Source: Rhodanobacteraceae bacterium (GTDB taxonomy: Bacteria; Pseudomonadota; Gammaproteobacteria; Xanthomonadales; Ahniellaceae). Taken from it: a DNA stretch of 64,000 bases. This document shows positions 36,592 to 45,904 of this stretch, piece after piece; position 1 is the first letter of the stretch; every line of letters begins with the position of its first letter. The DNA is taken from assembly GCA_016708465.1 (NCBI GenBank), contig JADJFT010000003.1:62001-126000 (forward strand). Reading direction: 5' to 3'. Both the position numbers and the translations under genes were made by a program. The notes under the pieces are model-generated. The model was not told the origin of the DNA. It searched no databases and saw only the letters and a list, made by a program, of their open reading frames with translations.

Positions 36592-36673
36592 CACAGTCGA
36601 CTCGGTAACGAAACTGCAGGCCATACGGGCGAGCGTCACCAATCCGGACATCGGACTTTGCTACGCTGCGCTG

Positions 36674-39289
36674 ATGACCATTCGTGAAGACGGTGCCGAT
36701 GCGCACGATGACACTGCGTTGCTGCGTGAGTTGGATGCCACGCTCGATCGCTTGCTCGATCTCGACGAATCCGCACGACCTGGCGCGTTGGCAGCAATCG
36801 CCAGCGTCGATCCGAGTCGGGCTGAGCGCTTATCGCGGATGCTGGCTGTGGCCGCGCATCGCGGCGCCACTGATGTCATGGCCGGTCATCGCAGCGCGCG
36901 CCTCGATGCGCTGACCGCTGACCGCAGCGGCGACCGGCTCGGGCCGTGGCAACTCGATCTGCGCGTCGCTGCCGGTGGCATGGGCGTGGTGTATCGGGGG
37001 CACCGCGCCGATGGCGCCTTCGAGAAGATCGTGGCGATCAAGCTGCTTGCGCCATTTCTGGGCGGACTGGATGCCTGGTTCCGGCGTGAAATCGCGCTGC
37101 TGGCAAGGCTCGATCATCCCGGTATCGCGCGCTTGCTGGATGGCGGCACCGATGGCGATGGCTGTGGCTATCTGGTGATGGAATGGATCGAAGGACGCGA
37201 TCTCGATCAGTTTGCCGCCGATGATGCGATCAATTTTTCGCAGCGGCTGGCGGTTTTCGACACCATGCTGTCGGCGGCCGCGCATGCCCATCAGCATCTC
37301 GTCGTGCATCGCGATCTGAAGCCGGCCAATGTCCGTGTCGATACGCTGCGGCAACCGAAGCTGCTCGACTTCGGCATCGCCGTGCTGCTTGACGACGATG
37401 CAGTCGGTGCGCAGCCGCTGTCCGCGTACACACCGGACTGGGCAGCGCCGGAACAGTGCGTGCAGGGCACGATCACGACACGCACCGATGTGCATGCGCT
37501 GGGGCGCCTGCTGATCCTGTTGCTGGGTGCTGATGCGAAGGCGCCGGAAACACTTCGGCCGGAGCAACTGCGACGCGCCCCGAAATCGGCGCGACATGAA
37601 CTTGCCGCGATCATTGGTCGCGCCTGTGCTGCCGACCCTGCACATCGTTACGCCGATGCCAGCAGTTTCCGCGATGACCTGCATCGCTTTCATCAGGGGT
37701 TCCCGCTGCGCGCCATCGGGGATGGGTGGTGGTATCGCACGCGCTGCTTTGTCGCCCGTCACCACCTCGGTGTTGCTGCTGCGACGTTCGTGGCGCTGGT
37801 GTTGGTCATGGCGACCGCGTACAGCTGGCGGCAGGCGAGCGCGGCAGAAGCCGCACGCGATGCCGCCGTTCTGGAGTCTCGCCGTGCGGATTCAGTTCGT
37901 GAATTTCTGCAGCTCAGTTTGCGTGATGCCGCCGATCTTTCGGGCGCAGACATCCGTTTGCGCGACGCCCTGAAGCTGGCTTCACAGCGTGTCGCCAACG
38001 AATACCGCGATGACCCGGTGCGCGCGGTGGATGTGCTGATCTCGCTGGCCGAGTTGCACAATCAACTCGGCGACTACCGGACGGCGATGCCGTTGATCGA
38101 GCGCGGTCTGGCGCTGTCCGCGACCACGCAGCAGACCGAACAGCGCGCCGCGCTCGCCTATGAATTCGGCGTTGCCGCAACGCGCCTCGGCCGTGCCGAA
38201 GAAGCGCTGCCGTTGTTGCTGCAGGCCGAACACTATTGGGCGGCGCAGGCGCGCTTCGTGCAGAAGCACGGTCAGTTGTTGCAGTTACGCGGTCGCATTG
38301 AGCGCAGTCTTGGCCGTGTCGAGGCCGGTGTGGCCTCAACCGAAGCTGGTTTCGCCAAGCTCACGGCGGATGTCTTGACCTCGCCGCGGGACCTCGGCAT
38401 CGGTGAAGTGAATCTTGGTGCGTCCTATTTACAGGCCGGCCAGATTGGGCCAGCACGGCAACATTTCGAGCAGGGGCTGGCGCGCTTCGAACAAGCCGGG
38501 CTGCTGGATACGCCGATGGCGCTCGATGCCCGCAACAATCTTGCCGCCACCCTGGGCTTCGAAGGGCGCTACCGCGAGGCCGTCGCACAGTTCGACGAAA
38601 CCGTCCGGCGCCGCGAACAACGTTTGGGTGCTTCAGCAGCATTGGGCTCGGCATTGTCGAATCAGGCGAAGATGGCCTTGGCGGCCGGCGATGCGACGGC
38701 GGCGCGTATTCTTGTCGAGCGTGCATTACCGATGCTGGCGCAATTTGTCGGTGATGCCTCACCGGACTATGCCGCCGCATTGATCGGCGCTGCCGAATGT
38801 GCGTTGGCCGAGGGTGACGCCACACGTGCGGCACGCGAGGCGACATTGGCGCACGCCAAGATCGGCGCGGCGCTGGGCGACAGTCATCCAATGAATGCGG
38901 TCGCCGCTTCAGTCGCCGCACGCGCCACGATCGCGAGCGGACAGCGCGATGCCGGATTGACAGCACTACGCGAAGCGGTCGAGCGACTGACCGCAGCGGG
39001 ACCAGGGCTGGCCCAGCAACAGGCACAGTCGCGCGTTGCGCTAGCCAAGGTCGTGCTCGACGATGCCTCTGATGAGGCCGGAACGATGGCGACCGCGGTG
39101 CTGGATCTGCCAAGCACAGCCCTCCCGGTCATGCATCCACTGCGCATTGAAGCTGCACTGATTGTCGATCAGGTACACGCTGACTTCGCCTCGCGCGACC
39201 AGCACCTCACCCGTCTTGCCGAACTGTTGCACGACAGCCACCCGCGTGTGCAGGAGTGGCGACAGCGGTTGTCCGCGCAGGTCAGGTGA
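36674..39289 (+). CDS. Membrane Ser/Thr protein kinase with TPR-type sensor domain
   Basis: 871 residues. The kinase domain covers about residues 90-340: Gly loop VAAGGMGVVYRG, lysine in IVAIKLL, catalytic loop VHRDLKPANV and Mg loop LLDFGIAVLL; the activation segment is DWAAPEQ rather than APE preceded by a usual TP. A single membrane span (HHLGVAAATFVALVLVMATA) near residue 365 is followed by about 500 residues of helical TPR-like repeats on the other side (for example LADLHNQLGDYRTA-type and AQFDETVRRREQRLGASAAL). This plan is typical of Pkn kinases encoded beside ECF-like sigma factors. The protein it phosphorylates is unknown, but the sigma factor nearby is a candidate. Confidence 0.92.
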   Translation: MTIREDGADAHDDTALLRELDATLDRLLDLDESARPGALAAIASVDPSRAERLSRMLAVAAHRGATDVMAGHRSARLDALTADRSGDRLGPWQLDLRVAAGGMGVVYRGHRADGAFEKIVAIKLLAPFLGGLDAWFRREIALLARLDHPGIARLLDGGTDGDGCGYLVMEWIEGRDLDQFAADDAINFSQRLAVFDTMLSAAAHAHQHLVVHRDLKPANVRVDTLRQPKLLDFGIAVLLDDDAVGAQPLSAYTPDWAAPEQCVQGTITTRTDVHALGRLLILLLGADAKAPETLRPEQLRRAPKSARHELAAIIGRACAADPAHRYADASSFRDDLHRFHQGFPLRAIGDGWWYRTRCFVARHHLGVAAATFVALVLVMATAYSWRQASAAEAARDAAVLESRRADSVREFLQLSLRDAADLSGADIRLRDALKLASQRVANEYRDDPVRAVDVLISLAELHNQLGDYRTAMPLIERGLALSATTQQTEQRAALAYEFGVAATRLGRAEEALPLLLQAEHYWAAQARFVQKHGQLLQLRGRIERSLGRVEAGVASTEAGFAKLTADVLTSPRDLGIGEVNLGASYLQAGQIGPARQHFEQGLARFEQAGLLDTPMALDARNNLAATLGFEGRYREAVAQFDETVRRREQRLGASAALGSALSNQAKMALAAGDATAARILVERALPMLAQFVGDASPDYAAALIGAAECALAEGDATRAAREATLAHAKIGAALGDSHPMNAVAASVAARATIASGQRDAGLTALREAVERLTAAGPGLAQQQAQSRVALAKVVLDDASDEAGTMATAVLDLPSTALPVMHPLRIEAALIVDQVHADFASRDQHLTRLAELLHDSHPRVQEWRQRLSAQVR

Positions 39290-39344
39290 TCGTTTTATGC
39301 GGCGCCTGGCGTATCCTTACGTTCACTCTCAGCGGGACACGGCC

Positions 39345-40239
39345 ATGAGCAGCGAAGCACGTCGCGTCGAACATCAAATGACCGACAAGGGCTATGTGCC
39401 CGTCTACACCACGTCGGTGATCGAACAGCCGTGGGCAGGCTATACCGCCACCGATCATGCCGTCTGGGGCCAACTGTTCCGGCGTCAGCGCGAGATCTTG
39501 CAAGGACGCGCCTGCCCGGAATTTCTCGATGCGATGGACGCGCTCGGCATGCACGATGCGCAGATTCCGAAGTTCGATGACATCAATGAATACCTGATGA
39601 AAGCAACAGGTTGGCGGTTGATCAGGCGTCGAAGGACTATTGCCCGAATTGACGTTCTTCGAACACCTTGCGGCGCGCGAATTCCCGGTGACCTGGTGGA
39701 TCCGCCGCCCGGATCAGATCGACTACATCGCCGAACCCGACCTGTTCCACGACCTGTTCGGCCATGTCCCGCTGCTGATGAACCCGGTGTTCGCCGACTA
39801 CATGCAGGCCTACGGCGCCGGCGGCGTGCGTGCCTCGACCTTCGGCAACGAGCCGCTGGCGAATCTGACGCGGCTGTATTGGTACACGGTCGAGTTCGGC
39901 TTGATCGACACGCCGCAGGGTCTGCGCATCTACGGTGCTGGCATCCTGTCCTCAAAAGGCGAGTCGATTCATTGTCTGGAATCGCTGGCGCCGAACCGCA
40001 TCGGATTTGATGTCAAGCGCGTGATGCAGACACGCTATCGCATCGATAGTTTCCAGAAGACCTATTTCGTGATCGATGGATTCGAGCAGTTGTTCAAGGC
40101 AACCGTCGACCCGGACTTCGGTCCGATTTACTACGCGATGAAGGGTGCCGAGCCGGTACCGGCGGCGTCGGTGTTGGAGGCCGACCGTGTGTTCCATCGC
40201 GGCACTGGCGAGGGCTGGGTGGCCGGCGGCGACGTTTGA
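39345..40239 (+). CDS. phhA: Phenylalanine 4-monooxygenase (frameshifted)
   Basis: Iron- and pterin-dependent hydroxylation of phenylalanine to tyrosine. The first part (MTDKGYVPVYTTSVIEQPWA to NEYLMKATGWRLI) breaks near 39624. The catalytic part then continues in another frame as ELTFFEHLAAREFPVTWWIR, with the iron ligands in LFHDLFGHVPLL and the Glu in YWYTVEFGLIDTPQG. One extra base between TGWRLI and GVEGLLPELTFF explains the break. Length without it is about 298 residues, as expected for bacterial PhhA. A pterin recycling gene (phhB) is not seen next to it. Confidence 0.88.
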
Positions 40240-40361
40240 TCGCGGCGCTAGCGGCGATTCGCCTTGCCGCATTGCGTTCACCCCGGCACAATGTCCCACC
40301 CTTTTTCCTGCCTCCCGAGGCGGCTGCGCTCCGCAGTCCGTTTTGGCCGTGGAGACGTTGA

Positions 40362-40877
40362 ATGAATACGCATGACCTGAACTTCGTGAAGCACGCTGCG
40401 CAACTTCTTGCGGCGCTCTTGCTGCTGGCCGTGGTCTTGATCCTTGGTGCGCGCTACATCCAAGGGCAACAGCCACAGCAGGAAAGCCCGATCCTCATCG
40501 CTGCAGCCAACACGCGGATTGCGCCGGTCGGCGACGTGTTTGCTGGTGAAACCGGCAAGGCAGCGATGGCGGCAGCCAAATCGGCAACCGCCGAAGCCAG
40601 CAAGAGTCAGGTGGCCTACGACGGTAGCCTTGATGGTTCGGTGATTTATAACAACCTGTGTGGCGCCTGCCATGTCTCGGGTGCCGGCGGCGCACCGAAG
40701 CTTGAAAAAGCCGTTTGGGCTGCACGTACGGCGCAAGGGCTCGACACCTTGGTCAAGCACGCGACCGATGGCTTCACCGGTGCGGCTGGCATGATGCCGG
40801 CGCGTGGCGGCAATCCGTCACTCAGCGATGATCAAGTACGCGTGACGGTGCAGTGGATGGTTGACAATCTGAAGTGA
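40362..40877 (+). CDS. Cytochrome c5 family protein
   Basis: 171 residues. An N-terminal membrane anchor or signal (AAQLLAALLLLAVVLILGARY) precedes a linker and one c-type heme site, CGACH, in SVIYNNLCGACHVSGAGGAP. The axial Met lies in AGMMPARGGNPSLSDDQV. This matches class I cytochrome c5 proteins, which shuttle electrons in the periplasm, here tethered to the inner membrane. Its redox partner is not adjacent. Confidence 0.9.
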   Translation: MNTHDLNFVKHAAQLLAALLLLAVVLILGARYIQGQQPQQESPILIAAANTRIAPVGDVFAGETGKAAMAAAKSATAEASKSQVAYDGSLDGSVIYNNLCGACHVSGAGGAPKLEKAVWAARTAQGLDTLVKHATDGFTGAAGMMPARGGNPSLSDDQVRVTVQWMVDNLK

Positions 40878-40929
40878 CGTTTGCTGAATTGCCTCGTTTC
40901 GGTCCGATGACCGGGCCCAACGATTCTGC

Positions 40930-40949
40930 GCGCCGCCTTCGGGCGGCGC
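40930..40949 (+). terminator. Hairpin terminator after the cytochrome gene
   Basis: 8-base GC stem (GCGCCGCC / GGCGGCGC) capped by a TTCG tetraloop and followed by CTTGGTTT. It lies between the cytochrome c gene and the nuclease gene. Confidence 0.65.
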
Positions 40950-40974
40950 CTTGGTTTGCAGTATTGGAATCCGC

Positions 40975-42843
40975 ATGAAAACGAACAACCTTGTCGCCGC
41001 TGCCGCAATGATGTCCTGCTTTATGGTCAGCGGCTGCGCACCTGAGATCGGTCCGAACGGTATCCCGGTGGTCGATGGCGGGCCGTTGCAATGCGGTCGC
41101 GTCGCCGCGCCGATCCATACCGTCCAAGGCAATCAGGCGATGAGTCCGGTGGTTGGCGAAGTCGTCGAGGTCGAAGCCCGTATCAGTGCGAAATTTATCG
41201 ACGGACTCGGTGGCATCAGCCTGATCGCCGACGCCAACAGCGAGGATCAGGATCCAGCGAGCTCTGAAGGCATCTTCGTGCGCTATGCCGAACCACTCGA
41301 ATGGCCGCTGGGTACCTTGGTACGCGTGCGCGCCACGGTCGCTGAACTGGGTCCGGCACCAGATACGCAGACCGCATTGATCGAAGTCGCTTCGCTCATC
41401 CAATGCGGCAGACCGTTGCCGATGCAGCCGCGCGCTGTCACCGCCGCTGGCAGCGATCCGATCGAATGGGAACGCTACGAAGGCGAACGTATCGCCGTGG
41501 CCGGACCGGTGTCCTTGGTCGGCAACGAGGACTTGCTGCGCCACGGTAGCTTGATCGTATCGTTCGATGGTCGCGATTTCGCACCGACCGAGCGGCATAT
41601 CCCTGGCCAAGACGCGCTCGCACTGGCCGCCGCCAATGCGGCCAGCCAACTGATCTTGGACGATGCGCGTCTCGACGAATTCCCGAAGAAGCTGTGGCAT
41701 TTGCCGGCACCGTTGACGCCGGAAACGAGCTATCGCGTCGACTCTCAGGTGAGCGGCATCGACGGCGTGCTCGAACAACGCGACGGTGAATATCGTGTGC
41801 AACTGGTCGCGCCGATCGCAGCAGTGGCGCATGCGCGGCGCCCAGACAAGCCGCCGGAAGTCGATGGCGACCTGCGTGTGGCCAGTTTCAACGTACTGAA
41901 TTATTTCAACGGTGATGGTGCCGGTGGCGGATTCCCGACCGTGCGCGGCGCCCAGAATGCCGACGCATTCAAGCGGCAGTCGGCCAAGATCGTGGCTGCC
42001 TTGGACCGGCTCAACGCCGATATCGTTGCGCTGATGGAAGTGGAAAACGACGGCTTTGGCGACACCTCGGCATTGTCCGATCTGGTCCGCCAGCTCAACA
42101 AGGCGCGCGGCAAAGAACGCGGTGACTACCTGTTCGTGAAGCCCGATGCAGAGCGTATCGGTGATGACTTGATTACGGTCGCGCTGATCTATCGCCGCAG
42201 CCGCGTCAAGCCAGAAGGTGCGCCGATGCTTCTGGCCGATGGACCGTTCTCAAAGTGGTCGCGGGCACCGCTGGCACAGCGCTTCGTCACGGGACCGCTC
42301 GACTTCGTGCTGGTTGCCAACCACTTCAAGTCCAAGGGTTGCCAGGACGCCGACGGTCCGGATCAGAATCAAGAGGACGGCCAAGGCTGTTACAACGCCA
42401 AGCGTGTCGAATCAGCACGTGTACTCGCCGACTGGCTCGCCACCGATCCACTCAAGGTCGGTCATGACCGCGTGTTATTGGTCGGAGATTTCAACGCCTA
42501 CGGCAATGAAGATCCGGTACGCCATCTGATCAGTCGCGGCTATGTCGACGTGATTTCCGCGCATATGAGTGAGCCGGCCTACAGTTACGTTTTTCGCGGT
42601 GCCTCGGGCCGTCTTGACCACGCGTTGGCGAGTCCGTCGTTGGCTGCGCATGTCGGCGGTGTCGGCGAGTGGCATATCAATGCCGATGAGTCGCCCGGTT
42701 TCGAATACGACGAACCCGACTACGATCGTCGCGCGCTGCAGTCGCGTTATCGCCCGGATATGTTCCGCAGCTCCGACCATGATCCGCTGCTGCTTGGCCT
42801 GCGCCTGCAGCCACAGACCTTGGTACCGGCACCCGGCGGTTGA
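40975..42843 (+). CDS. ExeM/NucH-type extracellular nuclease, lipoprotein
   Basis: 622 residues with a lipobox (MMSCFMVSGC, Cys at about residue 20). The N-terminal OB-fold-like region (residues about 40-280) precedes an endonuclease/exonuclease/phosphatase domain. The latter starts DLRVASFNVLNYFNGDGAG and contains DIVALMEVENDGFGD, VANHFKSKGCQD, LLVGDFNAYGNEDPVR and the C-terminal RSSDHDPLLLGL, which hold the metal and catalytic residues. Proteins of this plan (ExeM, Xds, NucH) degrade extracellular DNA for nutrition or biofilm turnover. Attachment to the outer membrane is predicted from the lipobox. Confidence 0.9.
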   Translation: MKTNNLVAAAAMMSCFMVSGCAPEIGPNGIPVVDGGPLQCGRVAAPIHTVQGNQAMSPVVGEVVEVEARISAKFIDGLGGISLIADANSEDQDPASSEGIFVRYAEPLEWPLGTLVRVRATVAELGPAPDTQTALIEVASLIQCGRPLPMQPRAVTAAGSDPIEWERYEGERIAVAGPVSLVGNEDLLRHGSLIVSFDGRDFAPTERHIPGQDALALAAANAASQLILDDARLDEFPKKLWHLPAPLTPETSYRVDSQVSGIDGVLEQRDGEYRVQLVAPIAAVAHARRPDKPPEVDGDLRVASFNVLNYFNGDGAGGGFPTVRGAQNADAFKRQSAKIVAALDRLNADIVALMEVENDGFGDTSALSDLVRQLNKARGKERGDYLFVKPDAERIGDDLITVALIYRRSRVKPEGAPMLLADGPFSKWSRAPLAQRFVTGPLDFVLVANHFKSKGCQDADGPDQNQEDGQGCYNAKRVESARVLADWLATDPLKVGHDRVLLVGDFNAYGNEDPVRHLISRGYVDVISAHMSEPAYSYVFRGASGRLDHALASPSLAAHVGGVGEWHINADESPGFEYDEPDYDRRALQSRYRPDMFRSSDHDPLLLGLRLQPQTLVPAPGG

Positions 42844-42849
42844 TTCGCG

Positions 42850-43512
42850 ATGCCGGTGACTGCGTTTTCCGCAAGCACCGGCACGTTGCTGTTGCAGGGC
42901 GGTGCGGGCCTGATCGACGCCGTGATCGAATGGCCGACCGGCTCGATTCAACGCGATGCCGTCGCCGTAATCTGTCATCCGCATCCACTGCATGGTGGAA
43001 CGATGACCAACAAAGTCGTGACGACGACGGCGCACGCGCTGCGCGACCTCGGTTGTACGACGCTGCGTTTCAATTTTCGCGGTGTCGGGCGTTCCCAAGG
43101 CGAACATGATGACGGCCGCGGCGAAGGCGATGATGTGGTTTCGATCTGCGGCTGGATTCGGCAGGCGCGCCCCGGTGTGACGCTGATCCTTGCCGGATTC
43201 TCTTTCGGTGCTTTCGTATCGATGACGCGTGCAGCGGAGAGCCATCCGCAGCAGTTGATCTCGATCGCACCACCGGTCGGGCGTTGGAATCTGAGCGCAT
43301 TTCGCGAACCCGATTGTCGGTGGCTGGTGCTGCAACCGGACGCCGATGAGGTGGTCGATCCATCCGGCGTCTATGACTGGGTCGCGCAGCGGCGGCCGCC
43401 GCCCACCGTGGTGCGCTTCGCCGAGACCTCGCACTTCTTTCATGGCCGGCTGCTGGCGCTGCGTGAAGCGATCGCCCAGTTTGTCGAAGCGGGATTGCCG
43501 CCGCTGGCATGA
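42850..43512 (+). CDS. Alpha/beta hydrolase (YtmA/dienelactone hydrolase-like)
   Basis: 220-residue cytoplasmic protein with the alpha/beta-hydrolase start VAVICHPHPLHGGTMTNKVV, the strand TTLRFNFRGVGRSQGEHDDG and the nucleophile-elbow region ILAGFSFGAF. The Asp (PDADEVVDP) and His (SHFFHGRL) are in the expected order. Small proteins of this type are conserved in proteobacteria; the physiological ester is unknown. It lies 6 bases after the nuclease stop and overlaps zapE by 4 bases, so it may be transcribed with zapE. Confidence 0.88.
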   Translation: MPVTAFSASTGTLLLQGGAGLIDAVIEWPTGSIQRDAVAVICHPHPLHGGTMTNKVVTTTAHALRDLGCTTLRFNFRGVGRSQGEHDDGRGEGDDVVSICGWIRQARPGVTLILAGFSFGAFVSMTRAAESHPQQLISIAPPVGRWNLSAFREPDCRWLVLQPDADEVVDPSGVYDWVAQRRPPPTVVRFAETSHFFHGRLLALREAIAQFVEAGLPPLA

Positions 43513-44600
43513 ATCCGAGTGCCGCCTACCAGCGCGAGATCGAACGCGGGCATCGTCAGGACGACCCGGCGCAACGTGCGCTATTGCCGGTGCTGGACCG
43601 CATCCACGCACAAATCATTGATCGCGCCGATGATGGCGTCCTCGTGCGCTTCCTTGCGCGATTTCGCTCGGTTCCGCCGGTGCGCGGCCTGTACCTGCAC
43701 GGCGGTGTTGGACGTGGCAAGACCTTTCTGATCGATCTGTTGCACGACACCTTGCCGGGGCAGCGCAAACTTCGCCTGCACTTCCATCGCTTCATGGGTC
43801 GCATCCACGAGGCCTTGCGCGACGTTGCCGGCGAACAAGATCCACTGCATCTTGTTGCGCAACGCTTTGCGCGCGATGCAGATCTGTTCTGCCTCGACGA
43901 ATGTTACGTACAAGACATTGGCGACGCGATGATTCTCGGTGAGTTTTTGACGCACCTGTTCGATGCCGGTGCAACGCTGGTGACGACTTCGAATCTGGCG
44001 CCACGGCGTCTATACGAACACGGCTTGCAACGTGCGCGCTTCCTGCCAGCGATCGCGCTGATCGAACGTCACTGCGAGGTGATCGAGCTCGCCAGCAGCA
44101 CCGACTATCGCCTGCGCGCATTGACGCAGGCCAGTGTTTACCTGACGCCGGCCGATGCGGCAGCCGACAGGACGCTGGCGCGCATGTTCGACGATCTCGC
44201 ACCGGGCGAGCTGCGTCCAGACACGATGCTTCGTATCCATGATCGCGACATTCCCTTGCGCCGTCTGGCCGATGATCAAGTCTGGTTCGACTTCGCGGCT
44301 TTGTGCGAAGGACCGCGTGCAGTCGCCGACTACATCGAGATCGCGCGCAGCTTCCAGACGGTATTCATTTCCACCGTGCCGGTGTTCGATACAACGCAGC
44401 GGCGCGAAGATGCCGCCAAGCGTTTTGTGCATCTGGTCGACGAGTTCTACGATCGCAACGTGAATTTGGTACTCAGCGCCGAGGCCGAACCGTTGCAGTT
44501 GTATCGCGGTGAGCGCCATCGTCAGGAATTCGAACGCACGGCATCGCGCCTGATCGAGATGCGCAGCGCCGACTATCTTGCCCGCGAGCACAAGTCCTGA
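43509..44600 (+). CDS. zapE: Cell division protein ZapE (AFG1-like ATPase)
   Basis: 363 residues. Walker A GVGRGKTFLIDLLHD and Walker B FCLDECYVQDIGDAMIL belong to the AFG1/ZapE family; SNLAPRRLYEHGLQRARFLP and the C-terminal LVDEFYDRNVNLVLSAEAEP are further signatures. ZapE associates with the Z ring and affects FtsZ stability in E. coli, especially under stress or low oxygen. It shares ATGA with the preceding hydrolase and one base with the following MFS gene, so the three form an operon. Confidence 0.93.
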   Translation: MNPSAAYQREIERGHRQDDPAQRALLPVLDRIHAQIIDRADDGVLVRFLARFRSVPPVRGLYLHGGVGRGKTFLIDLLHDTLPGQRKLRLHFHRFMGRIHEALRDVAGEQDPLHLVAQRFARDADLFCLDECYVQDIGDAMILGEFLTHLFDAGATLVTTSNLAPRRLYEHGLQRARFLPAIALIERHCEVIELASSTDYRLRALTQASVYLTPADAAADRTLARMFDDLAPGELRPDTMLRIHDRDIPLRRLADDQVWFDFAALCEGPRAVADYIEIARSFQTVFISTVPVFDTTQRREDAAKRFVHLVDEFYDRNVNLVLSAEAEPLQLYRGERHRQEFERTASRLIEMRSADYLAREHKS

Positions 44601-45753
44601 TGCGCGCGCGGCTGCCAAACACGGTTTGGGCGCTCGGCATCGTGTCCTTGCTGACCGACGTATCGTCCGAGTTGGTGCACGCGTTATTGCCCTTGTTGCT
44701 CGCCGGCCCGTTGGGCGCGAGCATGGTCATGATCGGGCTGATCGAAGGCATGGCCGAAGCCGCCGCGTCGATCGCAAAACTATTTTCCGGCGCGCTCAGT
44801 GATCGCATCGGGCGGCGCAAACCTCTGGTGGTCGCGGGCTATGGTCTGTCGGCGCTGACCAAACTGGTATTTCCGCTGGTAAACAGCGCCAGTTTCATTC
44901 TGGGCGCGCGATTGCTGGATCGTATCGGCAAAGGCATCCGCGGTGCGCCGCGCGACTCGTGATCGCCGATGTGACGCCACCGGAACAACGCGGTGCTGCC
45001 TGGCTTGCGGCAGTCGCTGGATACGGTGGGTGCGGTGATCGGCCCGATGCTGGCGATGGGTCTGATGCTGTGGCTGCTCGATGTGCGTGCGGCGCTGTGG
45101 TTCGCAGCCATTCCGGGCGCATTGGCGGTGCTTGTGCTGATCGTCTACGTGCGCGAACCGAGCAGCGCGCCGTCGAAAAGAAAGCGCCATTGACGCTGCG
45201 TGATTGGCGGGTACTGGATGCGCGCGTCTGGGGTGTGATCGGCATCGCGGCAATGCTCAATCTTGCGCGTTTCGGCGAAGGGTTCCTGGTCATCCGGATG
45301 CGCGATGCCGGCTTTGGCGAAGAGTTGGCGCCGATGGCGCTGGTGCTGATGAGCTTGGCGTTCACGCTGACTGCCTATCCGGTGGGCTGGTGGGCGGACC
45401 GTATCGCGCGTCGATCGTTGCTGTTGACCGGCGTCATGCTGCTGATCGTGGCCGATTTGGTATTCGCATTTGTACCCGGCCGGCTCGGTGCCGCGATCGG
45501 CGTGGTGTTCTGGGGCGTGCATCTCGGATTCACCCAGGGTCTGCTCTCGGCGATGTTGTCCGACGTCGCGCCGAAAGCACTGCGCGGCAGCGCATTCGGC
45601 GTGTTCCATCTCGTCAGTGGCGCCGCATTGCTGGTCGCGAGCGTGGCTGCCGGTGCTTTGTGGCAGTGGCAGGGCGCACAGGCCATGTTTCTGGTTGCTG
45701 CAACGGTTGCGGTATTGGCGGCACTGTCGATGGCAACAGCGCGGCGCAGTTAG
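44600..45753 (+). CDS. Major facilitator superfamily transporter (reading frame broken)
   Basis: A 12-span MFS permease of about 385 residues when read through. The N terminus (LPNTVWALGIVSLLTDVSSE) and the loop DRIGRRKPLV are typical, followed by RIGKGIRGAPRD. The frame changes near 44959 (continues LIADVTPPEQRGAA), near 45001 (continues GLRQSLDTVGAVIGPMLAMG) and near 45165 (continues PLTLRDWRVLDARVWG) to a TAG at 45751-45753. Homology continues through all three breaks. RGAPRD..EQRGAAxGLRQ is a signature of a proteobacterial MFS subgroup of unknown substrate. Confidence 0.85.
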
Positions 45754-45763
45754 CCCGAGCGCC

Positions 45764-45785
45764 GCCGGCGAAAGGTATCGCCGGC
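45764..45785. terminator. Hairpin after the MFS gene
   Basis: 8-base perfect stem GCCGGCGA / TCGCCGGC with a 6-base loop, 10 bases after the MFS stop. No T run. Confidence 0.5.
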
Positions 45786-45904
45786 TGCGCGTGGTGTCTG
45801 GCAGCGCACCCAACACCCCCACCTATCCCTGTCACAGCGAACCCGCGACAATGCCCGACCTCGCGCCGGGATGGCGCGGAACCTAATTCAACCGGAGAAC
45901 GACG

